Of a stretch of 64,000 bases of DNA, positions 1 to 8,440 are shown in pieces. The stretch comes from Jejubacter sp036620675. GTDB lineage: Bacteria; Pseudomonadota; Gammaproteobacteria; Enterobacterales; Enterobacteriaceae. The stretch lies in the NCBI GenBank assembly GCA_036620675.1, contig JAZHEE010000002.1; one strand, 5' to 3'. The stretch's first letter is position 1; the number at the start of each line of letters is the position of its first letter. Position numbers and translations under genes: made by a program. The notes beneath the pieces are model-generated. The model ran no database searches. It was not told the origin of the DNA and worked only from the letters and a program-made list of their open reading frames with translations.

Positions 1-242
1 CGCCGGCTCTCTCCCTGAAGGGCGAGGGAGTTTCCCGGCAATGAACGGAACCGCCCACCGCATCGTCATATTCTGCCGCTTCTGTTCTGAAACCGGGCGC
101 CGAAGCCGTCTGTCACCCTCACGCCGGCTCTCTCCCTGAAGGGCGAGGGAGTTTCCCGGCAATGAACGGAACCGCCCACCGCATCGTCATATTCTGCCAT
201 TTTTGTTCTGAAACAGGGCGTCGGAGCCGTCTGTTACCCTCA
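1..242. repeat. 121-bp direct tandem duplication (two copies)
   Basis: Bases 1-121 and 122-242 are near-identical direct copies. Both begin with CGCCGGCTCTCTCCCTGAAG and end in a CCCTCA run, and they differ at only a handful of positions near their right halves. Each copy holds a short hairpin-forming CTCCCTGAAGGGCGAGGGAG core like the REP-like elements elsewhere in this window. The stretch continues to base 303 with a third, partial REP-like core at about 234-276. No credible gene is seen. Because the first copy starts at base 1, more copies may lie to the left of the window. Confidence 0.85.
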
Positions 243-303
243 CCCCGGAACGTACATCCTGGAAGGGAGAGGGGCCTTAGCAGCGCCATTATCCGCTTAT
301 GCC

Positions 304-1656
304 TCAGCGAAAAATCACCTGCGCCCAACGGGCCAGCCCGGCGGTAACGGAGCCGAAATCGTCCCCGCCCTCGATGGGGATATGGGGCAGAAGGGCGCCC
401 AGCGCCTGGCGAATCAGCGGCGAACGGGCGCTGCCGCCGGTCAGATAAATCACGTCTGGCGTCTCACTGCCGGACTCCAGCGCCAGGGTTACCTGTTCCA
501 GAATGCGCTGCAACGGCTGACTCAGTGCCGCCTCCATTCCCTGGCTGTCGATATCGGCGGTAAGGGCATCGTTGATAAAGTCGAGACGCGCCGTGACCCG
601 GGCGGCATCCGACAGGGCGATTTTGCTCTCTTCAGCACAGCGCACCAGGCGGTAGCTCAGACGCTGGCGCCACACCGTTAGCAGACGTTCGACCTGGCGC
701 GGCTGACGGGCGTCGCGTATCAGATCCGCCAACAGGCGTCCACAGGCCGGACTGTAGAAATCGTTCTGGGCCGGAAGATCGTTGATAGCGACGGCGTTCC
801 ACCAGGGGAGCGTCGGCAGAGCGATGCCTTTTTCCGTCTCGCCACCCATCCCCAGCAGCGGCATCAACTGCTTAAAGGCCAGTGCGATATCCAGGTCGTT
901 ACCGCCCACCCGGCAGCCGCTGTGGCCAAGCAGCGAGGCGTCGCGATCCCGGGAATTCAGCCACTGGGGGCCCATCAGCAGTAAAGAGCAGTCGGTGGTT
1001 CCGCCGCCGATATCCACCACCAGCACCCTCTGCTCGCGGGCCAGGGTCGCCTCGAAGTCCAGCCCGGCGGCCACTGGTTCATACTGAAACGCCACTTCGC
1101 CGAATCCGGCGCGCTTCGCGGCACGTTCCAGAATGCCCAGGGCCTGTTTATTGGCATCGTCGCCACCCATCCCCTGGAAGTTGATTGGGCGGCCGATAAC
1201 GGTGGCGGTGATGGCCTGATCGAGCCGCGCCTGCGCCTGCTGGCGAATATGCAGCATCATGGCGCAGACCAGATCTTCGAACAGCGCTACCTGCTGCGGC
1301 TTCAGGCCGCTGGCGCCCAGGAAGGATTTCGGCGATTTAACGAACCAGACCTCTTCCGGGTCGTCCATATAAAGGTCCAGCGCTGCCTGGCCGAACAGTA
1401 CGCTGCCCGGGGTAATAGCGATGTCTTCGTCGCGGTTATAGTTAATGGCACGCCTGAGCAGAGCCTGGCCTTCATCGCCGCCAGGTGAGACCTGATGATG
1501 ACGCCACAGCCATTCGCTGATGCCTTCGCGGGTGGGGGCGCAGAGCGTTGACGCCAGCAGGTTGCCCTGGGGCGTCAGCGGCAGCATTTCGGGCGTGCCG
1601 TTGCGCATCACTGCCATTGAACAGTTGGCCGTGCCATAGTCAAAGCCGGTAAACAT
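304..1656 (-). CDS. yegD: Hsp70-like chaperone-family ATPase YegD
   Basis: A 450-residue actin/Hsp70-fold protein, the same length as E. coli YegD. The N-terminal phosphate-binding loop is DYGTANCS at about residues 6-13, EPVAAG lies near 193-198 and the second phosphate loop DIGGGTTD near 215-222. A long DnaK-type C-terminal substrate-binding domain is absent, as expected for this family. Its cellular role is not established; by homology it is a putative chaperone or ATPase. I chose the start giving MFTGFDYG because AGGA stands just upstream; an ATG 24 bases further upstream would add eight unsupported residues. It is divergent from alkA. Confidence 0.93.
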   Translation of the reverse strand: MFTGFDYGTANCSMAVMRNGTPEMLPLTPQGNLLASTLCAPTREGISEWLWRHHQVSPGGDEGQALLRRAINYNRDEDIAITPGSVLFGQAALDLYMDDPEEVWFVKSPKSFLGASGLKPQQVALFEDLVCAMMLHIRQQAQARLDQAITATVIGRPINFQGMGGDDANKQALGILERAAKRAGFGEVAFQYEPVAAGLDFEATLAREQRVLVVDIGGGTTDCSLLLMGPQWLNSRDRDASLLGHSGCRVGGNDLDIALAFKQLMPLLGMGGETEKGIALPTLPWWNAVAINDLPAQNDFYSPACGRLLADLIRDARQPRQVERLLTVWRQRLSYRLVRCAEESKIALSDAARVTARLDFINDALTADIDSQGMEAALSQPLQRILEQVTLALESGSETPDVIYLTGGSARSPLIRQALGALLPHIPIEGGDDFGSVTAGLARWAQVIFR

Positions 1657-1815
1657 CGTTAATTCCTGATAGCGTCTCAAAGAAGGGGGGCGACTTTAGC
1701 GGAATGCCCGGCGTCCGGCAACATGGCGTGAGGAGGGAGTGAGAATAAAAAAGCAAAGCGTCGCGTAATCCGGCCCGTTATGCTGAACGGAGGAAAAGAA
1801 GACAAAGGTATCACC

Positions 1816-2664
1816 ATGCTGAGGCTGGAACTGGGCTATACGCCCCCTTACGACTGGAACTGGATGCTGGCCTTTCTGGGCGCGCGCGCCTGCGAAGGTC
1901 TGGAATCGGTGACGCCAGGATGCTACCGCCGTAGTCTGGCGCTGGCGGGACATTACGGGTTACTGACCCTTGAGCCAGATGCCGCAAACCACCGATTATG
2001 GGTTGGTCTGACTCCGGGGCTGGCGCCGGTGGCGCGACAGGTGAGCGAGCGAGTCGCCCGGCTGCTGGATTTGGGGTTCGATCCGGCGCCGACCCTGGCC
2101 GGGCTCGGCCCGCTTGCCGCCAGTCATCCGGGGCTGCGTTTGCCGGGGTGTATCGATCCTTTTGAGCAGGCGGTACGCGCCGTGCTGGGGCAACTGGTGA
2201 GCGTGGCGATGGCTGCGAAGCTCACCGCCAGAGTGGCGCAGACTTTCGGTGAACCGCTGGCGGAGCATCCTGGATGGTATCTGTTCCCCGAAGCCTGGCG
2301 TCTGGCGTCTGTTGCGCCGGAGCAATTGCGGGCGCTGGGCATGCCGCTTCAGCGCGCCCGGGCGATTATTCATATCGCTACGCTGTGCGCGGAGCGGGAC
2401 TTTCCGCTTGAACGTCCGGCATCGGTAGAGCAGGGGATTCGTCAGTTAATGGCGCTGCCGGGCATCGGGCGCTGGACCGCCAGCTATTTCGCCCTGCGTG
2501 GCTGGCAGGCACCGGACGTGTTTCTGGCGGATGATTATCTGGTGAAGCAGCGTTTTACCGGGATGACGCCGGGACAGATTCGCCGCTATGCCGAACGCTG
2601 GCAGCCGTGGCGCAGCTATGCGCTGCTGCATATCTGGCACAGCGATGGCTGGTCGGCCGACTGA
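1816..2664 (+). CDS. alkA: DNA-3-methyladenine glycosylase II AlkA
   Basis: Excises alkylated bases such as 3-methyladenine by cleaving the N-glycosidic bond, the first step of base excision repair. The protein has 282 residues, equal to E. coli AlkA. The helix-hairpin-helix is visible as LPGIGRWTA (about residues 214-222), followed by the GPD-type segment with an Asp-Asp pair at about 239-240 that contains the catalytic aspartate. PPYDWNWML near the N terminus is also typical. An ATG at 1780 is in frame, but the GGAGG at 1789 lies inside that extension, so the ATG at 1816 (MLRLELGY) is preferred. In E. coli alkA belongs to the Ada regulon; I did not identify an Ada box here. The yegE gene found next to alkA in K-12 is missing. 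Confidence 0.94.
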   Translation: MLRLELGYTPPYDWNWMLAFLGARACEGLESVTPGCYRRSLALAGHYGLLTLEPDAANHRLWVGLTPGLAPVARQVSERVARLLDLGFDPAPTLAGLGPLAASHPGLRLPGCIDPFEQAVRAVLGQLVSVAMAAKLTARVAQTFGEPLAEHPGWYLFPEAWRLASVAPEQLRALGMPLQRARAIIHIATLCAERDFPLERPASVEQGIRQLMALPGIGRWTASYFALRGWQAPDVFLADDYLVKQRFTGMTPGQIRRYAERWQPWRSYALLHIWHSDGWSAD

Positions 2665-2674
2665 TGGTTTTGTC

Positions 2675-2703
2675 TGGTATCAATAGCATGAAATCCCTAT
2701 AAT
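2675..2703 (+). promoter_or_regulatory. Possible udk promoter
   Basis: A perfect TATAAT at 2698-2703 lies 132 bases ahead of udk. The best hexamer at 17-base spacing, TGGTAT (2675-2680), is a weak -35, and TTGTCT at 2670-2675 is too far away. The long leader to udk shows no strong hairpin with a T run. Confidence 0.35.
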
Positions 2704-2834
2704 TGCGGCGGCGGGCACAAGCACGCTACCTTTCTTAACTTATCCTGACTGGTCCAGGTATACGCCATAGCGGGTGCACAAGGCTGCCCTGGCCAGGGGG
2801 AACATATTATTCAGTGAATCAGGTCGTTTAATTT

Positions 2835-3476
2835 ATGACTGACAAGTCTCATCAATGCGTCATCGTTGGGATCGCCGGCGCATCGGCATCAGGGAAAAGT
2901 CTTATCGCCAGTACGCTCTACCGTGAACTGCGCGATCAGGTTGGCGATGAACACATTGGTGTTATTCCGGAAGATTGTTATTACAAAGATCAGGGTCATC
3001 TCTCCATGGAGGAGCGGATTAAGACCAATTACGACCACCCCAATGCCATGGATCACAATCTGCTGTTCCAGCATTTGCAAATGCTCAAGCAGGGGAAAAG
3101 TATCGAACTGCCGGTCTACAGCTATGTGGAGCATACCCGCACTCAGGAAACCGTTCATTTCGAACCGAAAAAAGTGATTATCCTGGAGGGGATTTTGTTA
3201 CTGACCGACGCGCGCCTGCGTCAGGAGATGAATTTCTCGATTTTCGTCGATACGCCGCTGGATATCTGCCTGATGCGTCGTATTCGTCGCGACGTGAATG
3301 AGCGTGGTCGCTCTATGGACTCGGTAATGGCACAATACCAAAAAACGGTGCGCCCGATGTTTCTGCAGTTTATCGATCCTTCCAAGCAATATGCGGATAT
3401 TATTGTGCCTCGCGGGGGAAAAAACCGTATTGCCATCGATATCCTGAAGGCCAAAATCAGTCAGTTTTTTGAGTAA
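2835..3476 (+). CDS. udk: Uridine/cytidine kinase Udk
   Basis: Phosphorylates uridine and cytidine to UMP and CMP using a nucleoside triphosphate, in pyrimidine salvage in the cytoplasm. It has 213 residues, identical in length to the E. coli enzyme. The Walker A loop GASASGKS is at residues 15-22. The family-typical DCYYKD, NYDHP and YSYVEHTR segments follow, and the RRIRRDVNERGRS lid region lies in the C-terminal half. It is followed by dcd after 58 bases. That gap holds an AGGGAGC/GCTCCCT hairpin (3486-3509) without a convincing T run, so the two genes may still be co-transcribed. Confidence 0.97.
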   Translation: MTDKSHQCVIVGIAGASASGKSLIASTLYRELRDQVGDEHIGVIPEDCYYKDQGHLSMEERIKTNYDHPNAMDHNLLFQHLQMLKQGKSIELPVYSYVEHTRTQETVHFEPKKVIILEGILLLTDARLRQEMNFSIFVDTPLDICLMRRIRRDVNERGRSMDSVMAQYQKTVRPMFLQFIDPSKQYADIIVPRGGKNRIAIDILKAKISQFFE

Positions 3477-3534
3477 AATCGCCTGAGGGAGCCGTATATC
3501 GCGCTCCCTTTGCCCGACTTAAGGAGAATAAAAG

Positions 3535-4116
3535 ATGCGTCTGTGCGATCGTGATATCGAAGCCTGGCTCGATGAAGGCCGTTTAGCTATCATGCCGCGC
3601 CCGCCGGTGGAACGGATTAACGGCGCGACCGTTGACGTGCGGCTGGGTAATAAATTCCGCACATTCAGCGGCCACACGGCGGCATTTATCGATCTCAGCG
3701 GCCCGAAGGCTGAAGTCAGCGCGGCGCTGGATCGGGTGATGAGCGATGAGATCGTGCTGGCGGAAGGGGATGCCTTCTACCTGCACCCCGGGGAACTGGC
3801 GCTGGCGGTGACCCTGGAGTCGGTGCGTCTGCCGGACGACCTGGTCGGCTGGCTGGATGGCCGTTCTTCGCTGGCGCGTCTGGGGCTGATGGTTCACGTA
3901 ACCGCGCATCGTATCGATCCCGGCTGGCAGGGCCATATCGTGCTGGAATTCTACAACTCCGGAAAGCTGCCGCTGGCGCTGCGTCCCGGGATGATTATCG
4001 GCGCGCTGAGCTTCGAACCGCTGTCCGGGCCGGCGGCCAGGCCTTACAACCGGCGTCAGGACGCGAAGTATCGCGATCAGCAGGGCGCCGTCGCCAGCCG
4101 TATCGACAAGGATTAG
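3535..4116 (+). CDS. dcd: dCTP deaminase Dcd
   Basis: Deaminates dCTP to dUTP, the main route to dTMP precursors in enterobacteria. The 193 residues match E. coli Dcd exactly. The conserved active-site segment DGRSSLARLG contains Ser111 and Arg115. HVTAHRIDPGW follows, with Glu138 in IVLEFYN as the expected general base. A strong AAGGAG lies just ahead of the start. It is followed by asmA after 28 bases, the usual enterobacterial order udk-dcd-asmA. Confidence 0.97.
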   Translation: MRLCDRDIEAWLDEGRLAIMPRPPVERINGATVDVRLGNKFRTFSGHTAAFIDLSGPKAEVSAALDRVMSDEIVLAEGDAFYLHPGELALAVTLESVRLPDDLVGWLDGRSSLARLGLMVHVTAHRIDPGWQGHIVLEFYNSGKLPLALRPGMIIGALSFEPLSGPAARPYNRRQDAKYRDQQGAVASRIDKD

Positions 4117-4144
4117 TTCGAACGCACGCAATATTGAGGACGGA

Positions 4145-5989
4145 ATGAGACGATTTCTTACCACGCTGATGATACTGCTGGTCGTACTGGTTGCCGGACT
4201 TTCCGCGCTGGTGGTCATGGTGGATCCTAACGATTTTCGCGGCTACATGGTGAAGCAGGTCGAACAGCGCAGCGGTTATCAGCTGAAGCTTAACGGCCCG
4301 CTGCGCTGGCACGTCTGGCCGCAGCTCAGTATTCTCTCCGGGCGTATGTCTCTGACCGCCCCGGGAGCCAGCCAGCCGCTGGTCAGCGCGGATAATATGC
4401 GTCTCGATGTCGATCTGGTGCCGCTGATTTCACATCGCCTGCAGGTGAGTCAGGTGATGCTGAAAGGCGCGGTGATTCAGCTTACGCCCCAGAGCGAAGA
4501 GCGACGCCCGGCGGATGCGCCGGTAGCGCCAGGCCCTGCCCGGGCGCCCGGGGATGAAACCCGGGGCTGGTCTTTTGATATCGGCCGTCTTGAAGTTGCC
4601 GACAGCCTGCTGGTGTTCCAGCACGGCGATGGCGAACAGGTGACGGTACGTGGCATCAATCTGCAGATGGAGCAGGATGAGCATCATCGCGGCCAGCTCT
4701 CCTTTAGCGGACGTATCAACCGTGACCAGCGCGATCTGACGCTGTCGATGGACGCGAGTCTGGACGCCAGCGATTATCCCGAAAATCTGAGCGCGAACTT
4801 TAGCCGTCTGGAGTACCAGCTTCAGGGGGCTGATTTGCCGCAGCAGGGCATTAGCGGGCAGGGGAGCTTTAAGGCTCGGTGGCAGGAGCCGGAAAAACGC
4901 CTCAGCATGACGGATTTTTCCATGACGGCGAATGACAGCACCTTACGCGGCGCGCTGAGCGTGCTGTTACGCGAGCAGCCGGTCTGGAAGGCGGATCTGA
5001 CGTCGGATAACCTGAATCTGGACGCGCTGATGGTGCGCGCCAGCGCAGATGGCGCTTCGGTCACCCATCAGCAGGGACAGAGTCGGGTGCGGCCGCGACC
5101 GGTGATCGCCAGCAGCGGCGATCGGCCCCAGTACAGCCTGCTGCACTCCTTCAGCGGTGAAATCGGTCTGCGTTTTGCCAGCCTGCGCTGGCGCGGCCTT
5201 AACTTTAGCAATGTCATCGGCCATATGGTCAATAACGACGGCGTCCTGAATATCGATAAGCTTGAGGGGCGCCTGGGCAGCGGCAGGGTTTCGCTGCCGG
5301 GCGGCATTGACGTTCGCGGCGGCGAAGCGCTGGCGCGTTTTCAGCCCCGGGTGGAAAACGTTGAGATTGCGCCGCTACTGACGGCCTTCGATTATCCGCT
5401 GGCGGTATCGGGCCAGCTTTCGATGTCCGGCGATTTTTCCGGAAGCGAGCTGGATGCTGACGCTTTCCGCCGTAACTGGCAGGGTAAAGCCAGCATTGAC
5501 ATGCGCAATGCGCGCCTGCAGGGGATGAACTTCCAGCAACTGGTTCAGCAAGCGGTGACCCGTGAAAATGACGACGTTTCGGCGGATCCGGAGTACGAAA
5601 CGGCGACGGTGATGAGTCAGTTCCACTCCAGCGCCACCCTTGAAAAGGGCATTCTTACCCTGGATAAAATGGCGGGTAGCTCTCAGGTGCTGGCCCTGGA
5701 AGGGAGCGGCACCCTGGATCTCGGCAAAGAGCTGTGTGATGCGCTGTTTAACGTGCGGGTGATAGACGGCTGGGGCGGCAACAGTGCGCTGGTGGAAACC
5801 CTGAAGCAGACGCCGATTCCACTGCGTATCTATGGCCCCTGGCATCAGCTGAACTATAACCTGCAGGTGGACAGAGGACTGCGCAATCATCTGCGCGACG
5901 AAGCGAAGCAGCGCCTGAAGGAGTGGGCGGAGCGGAATAAAGAGAGCCGTAAGGGACAGGATCTGCAGAAGCTGCTGAAGGATATGTAG
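4145..5989 (+). CDS. asmA: AsmA family outer-membrane assembly protein
   Basis: A 614-residue inner-membrane-anchored periplasmic protein of the AsmA family (617 in E. coli). It has one N-terminal membrane segment at about residues 4-26 (LTTLMILLVVLVAGLSALVV), followed by VDPNDFR and a long beta-rich periplasmic portion. AsmA-like proteins are now viewed as bridge-type lipid transport proteins; in E. coli asmA was found through suppressors of OmpF assembly mutants and affects outer-membrane lipids. The C-terminal AsmA domain covers roughly the last 250 residues. It ends immediately before a REP-like element and a tandem array, and is convergent with yegH. Confidence 0.95.
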   Translation: MRRFLTTLMILLVVLVAGLSALVVMVDPNDFRGYMVKQVEQRSGYQLKLNGPLRWHVWPQLSILSGRMSLTAPGASQPLVSADNMRLDVDLVPLISHRLQVSQVMLKGAVIQLTPQSEERRPADAPVAPGPARAPGDETRGWSFDIGRLEVADSLLVFQHGDGEQVTVRGINLQMEQDEHHRGQLSFSGRINRDQRDLTLSMDASLDASDYPENLSANFSRLEYQLQGADLPQQGISGQGSFKARWQEPEKRLSMTDFSMTANDSTLRGALSVLLREQPVWKADLTSDNLNLDALMVRASADGASVTHQQGQSRVRPRPVIASSGDRPQYSLLHSFSGEIGLRFASLRWRGLNFSNVIGHMVNNDGVLNIDKLEGRLGSGRVSLPGGIDVRGGEALARFQPRVENVEIAPLLTAFDYPLAVSGQLSMSGDFSGSELDADAFRRNWQGKASIDMRNARLQGMNFQQLVQQAVTRENDDVSADPEYETATVMSQFHSSATLEKGILTLDKMAGSSQVLALEGSGTLDLGKELCDALFNVRVIDGWGGNSALVETLKQTPIPLRIYGPWHQLNYNLQVDRGLRNHLRDEAKQRLKEWAERNKESRKGQDLQKLLKDM

Positions 5990-5992
5990 CTC

Positions 5993-6037
5993 ACCCCTCA
6001 CCCCTCACCCTAACCCTCTCCCCAAAGGGGAGAGGGG
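5993..6037 (+). repeat. REP-like hairpin element (left member of pair)
   Basis: CCCTCACCCTAACCCTCTCC followed by CCAAAGGGGAGAGGGG forms a strong hairpin directly after the asmA stop codon. The same core recurs in the opposite orientation at 6217-6250, giving a head-to-head, BIME-like pair in the convergent asmA/yegH gap. Confidence 0.75.
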
Positions 6038-6193
6038 ACTGGCCGGAGACTCCCTCGCACACAAAAGGGAGAGAGGACTGGCTGGAAACTCCCTCGCACA
6101 CAAAAGGGAGAGAGGACTGGCTGGAAACTCCCTCGCACACAAAAGGGGGGAGGAGACTGGCTGGAGACTCCCTCGCACACAAAAAGGGAGAGG
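6036..6193. repeat. 39-bp tandem repeat array, four units
   Basis: Four head-to-tail units begin at 6036, 6075, 6114 and 6154, each with GACTGGC, GGA(G/A)ACTCCCTCGC and ACACAAAAGGG blocks. Spacing is 39, 39 and 40 bases. There are no unique spacers, so this is a minisatellite and not a CRISPR. It lies between the two inverted REP-like elements and seems to have expanded from their flanks. Confidence 0.9.
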
Positions 6194-6200
6194 GGCCGGG

Positions 6201-7787
6201 TTATTGCGGGTTTTCTCCCTCTCCCTCCGGGAGAGGGTCGGGGTGAGGGGGCACAATCAACACCTTCTGTACCCGATGACTCTCCACCTCCAGAGTACGC
6301 AGCAGATAGTCGCCGACCCGCACCTCTTCACCTGGGGAGGGAACATGCTGCAACAGCTCCATCAACAGACCCGCCACGGTGTTATAGTCGCGTTTGTCGC
6401 TGAGCGGCAGAGGGAGGTACAGTACCAGATCGTCCAGCGGCATATGGCCGTTTACCGTCCAGCTACCGTCCGGGTTAGCGGTAATATCGTGCCGGGCATC
6501 GAGCTCTTCGGCTTCGTTAGGCAGGTTGCCGGCTATGGTTTCGGTGATATCGCTCAGGGTAACCAGTCCTTCGACCGAGCCGAATTCATCCACCACAAAC
6601 GCGAAATGGGTATGGGCATTACGGAACTGCTCCAGCGCCGGAAGCAACGTCAGATTTTCCGGGAATACCAGCGGCTGGCGCGCCAGCGCGCGCAAATCCA
6701 GCGGTTCGCCGCGCAGCGCCTGGCCCAGTAGATCGATAACATGTACCACGCCCAGCAGGTTGTCTTCGCCGCCGGTCACTACTATCCGGGTATGCTGATT
6801 CTTTTCCAGCAGGACGCGGATTTTGTCGGCGGAGTCGTTCAGATCGATATATTCGATATCGTGGCGCGACGTCATGATGCTGCTGACGCTGCGTTGATTA
6901 AGGTTTAGTACCCGCCCTATCATCATGCGCTCCTGGGGTGCGAAGATCTCTGCCGCGTTTTCCTGGGCGGCAACCAGCGTATCGCCTTCAAGATCGCGGT
7001 CTTCCTTTTTACCGCTCAGTAAACGCATCACCGCCTCGGCAGTTCGCTGGCGCAGTGAATAGTTGGCCGACAGAAAGCGACGGCGGTTAAAGTTCGCCAG
7101 TTGGTTGAGTGCTTCAATCATCACCGAGAAGCCAATGGCGGCATAGAGATAGCCTTTGGGGATATGGAAGCCAAAACCTTCCGCCACCAGGCTGAAGCCA
7201 ATCATCAGCAGGAAACTCAGGCACAGAATCACAATGGTTGGATGGCTGTTGACGAAGCGGGTTAGCGCTTTGCTGGCCAGCATCATCAGGCTAATGGCAA
7301 TAATGACCGCCGCCATCATCACAGCCAGATGGTCAACCATGCCGACTGCGGTAATCACTGAATCCAGCGAAAAGATGGCGTCCAGCACCACAATCTGGGC
7401 GACGACACTCCAGAATCTGGCGCCGCGCTGCTGGCTGGGAGCTTCCTGATCTTTGCCTTCCAGCCGCTCATTGAGCTCCATAGTGGCTTTAAACAGCAGG
7501 AACAGCCCGCCAAACAGCATGATCAGATCCCGGGCGCTGAAGCTCAGCGTCTTAATATGGAACAGCGGTTGAGTCAGGGTGACCAGCCAGGAGATCGATG
7601 CCAGCAGCACCAGGCGCATCAGCATAGCCAGCATCAGACCGGTAATTCTGGCCCGATCGCGCTGACGGGGAGGGAGCTTTTCAGCAAGGATGGCGATAAA
7701 CACCAGGTTATCGATACCGAGCACCAGTTCGATAACAATCAGGGTGATTAACCCTGCCCAGATTGAGGGATCGACGATCCATTCCAT
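6201..7787 (-). CDS. yegH: TerC/CorC-type inner-membrane protein YegH
   Basis: A 528-residue membrane protein (527 in E. coli). The N-terminal TerC-family half carries several membrane helices, including ELVLGIDNLVFIAILA and the DAIFSLDSV motif. Then come a CBS-domain pair around residues 300-420 (TRIVVTGGEDNLLGVVHVIDLL, FAFVVDEFGSVEGLV) and a C-terminal CorC_HlyC transporter-associated domain. Function is unproven; the family is linked to metal ion handling. The start at 7787 (MEWIVDPS) matches the family; a further-upstream ATG at 7826 is less likely. The last ~14 residues (PHPDPLPEGEGENPQ) are encoded by a REP-like repeat and replace the usual tail. Divergent from wza. Confidence 0.93.
   Translation of the reverse strand: MEWIVDPSIWAGLITLIVIELVLGIDNLVFIAILAEKLPPRQRDRARITGLMLAMLMRLVLLASISWLVTLTQPLFHIKTLSFSARDLIMLFGGLFLLFKATMELNERLEGKDQEAPSQQRGARFWSVVAQIVVLDAIFSLDSVITAVGMVDHLAVMMAAVIIAISLMMLASKALTRFVNSHPTIVILCLSFLLMIGFSLVAEGFGFHIPKGYLYAAIGFSVMIEALNQLANFNRRRFLSANYSLRQRTAEAVMRLLSGKKEDRDLEGDTLVAAQENAAEIFAPQERMMIGRVLNLNQRSVSSIMTSRHDIEYIDLNDSADKIRVLLEKNQHTRIVVTGGEDNLLGVVHVIDLLGQALRGEPLDLRALARQPLVFPENLTLLPALEQFRNAHTHFAFVVDEFGSVEGLVTLSDITETIAGNLPNEAEELDARHDITANPDGSWTVNGHMPLDDLVLYLPLPLSDKRDYNTVAGLLMELLQHVPSPGEEVRVGDYLLRTLEVESHRVQKVLIVPPHPDPLPEGEGENPQ
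6217..6250 (-). repeat. REP-like element overlapping the yegH 3' end
   Basis: CCCTCTCCCTCCGGGAGAGGG followed by TCGGGGTGAGGG is the inverse partner of the element at 5993-6037. It lies inside the yegH reading frame and supplies its final codons before the TAA at 6201-6203. Confidence 0.8.
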
Positions 7788-8144
7788 AGGGCGTTGGTTA
7801 CCTTCATAACATATGACTAATGTCACATCTTAAGCATGGCTAACAGCGATGCCAAATCCAATTTTCCCGTCATACATCAAGCCGCAGACGCGCTGGTAAA
7901 ATTTATTCACTCTGGCCACACAACCGCCTTAAATCCGAATTATTTAGGTTAATACAGCATGCGATTAATCTTAAATTATCGATGATGGATATTTCATAAC
8001 CATGCAGTAACCAGATAATTATCATGAGTAATTATTAAGTTATAGGGTAGGCAACTATAGGTAACTGTCTTAATACCGAGGAGAATTAACTGAGATATAT
8101 CTGGTAATTATGGTTAATGTATATATGACAGATTAATGTCAATA

Positions 8145-8158
8145 TAAAGAAAATCCTA
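8145..8158 (+). promoter_or_regulatory. RcsAB box upstream of wza
   Basis: TAAAGAAAATCCTA closely resembles the RcsAB consensus TAAGAATATTCCTA, and resembles the K-12 wza box as I remember it. It lies upstream of the JUMPstart, about 90 bases ahead of a start site inferred from the TAATAA at 8228. This is the expected activator position for RcsA/RcsB control of colanic acid. Confidence 0.7.
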
Positions 8159-8400
8159 AAACGTGAAAATTGCGCAGTTAATATTATTCTTAAAAACGTG
8201 ATAACCACGGCCTGTTAACTTGCCTGGTAATAAGTTAGCTGCAACAATCGATTTCAGCGTTTGGCGATTAACGTTATGGCATGGATTAAATTTGCTCGGG
8301 TATTTTTCTATTGAGTAAATTATGTTCATTATTTTGCCAGCCTGGGACTAGTCCTGGAAACTGGCAGCTAACGCGGTAGAAACAATAAATTACTGATTCT

Positions 8401-8440
8401 CAGTTGATTGGTAGCTGTAAAGCCAGGGGCGGTAGCATGT
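8401..8440 (+). promoter_or_regulatory. JUMPstart with ops element ahead of wza
   Basis: GATTGGTAGCTGTAAAGCCA followed by GGGGCGGTAGCATG matches the JUMPstart consensus. The ops core GGCGGTAGCATG is at 8428-8439. In enterobacteria ops pauses RNA polymerase and recruits the antiterminator RfaH, which is needed to read through long polysaccharide operons. The copy at 32951-32990 shares almost the whole sequence. Confidence 0.93.

Noticed and set aside
3485..3512. Terminator between udk and dcd
   Set aside because: The stem is only seven base pairs with a ten-base loop and is followed by TTTGCCCG, not a T run; it may be a minor processing hairpin.
6036..6193. CRISPR-like array
   Set aside because: Units are directly abutting with no unique spacers and no cas genes are near.
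5991..6256. Minus-strand frames across the 39-bp array that read as 13-residue repeats
   Set aside because: No ribosome binding site, the last unit is 40 bases and breaks the phase, and the sequence is explained by tandem expansion of a non-coding repeat.
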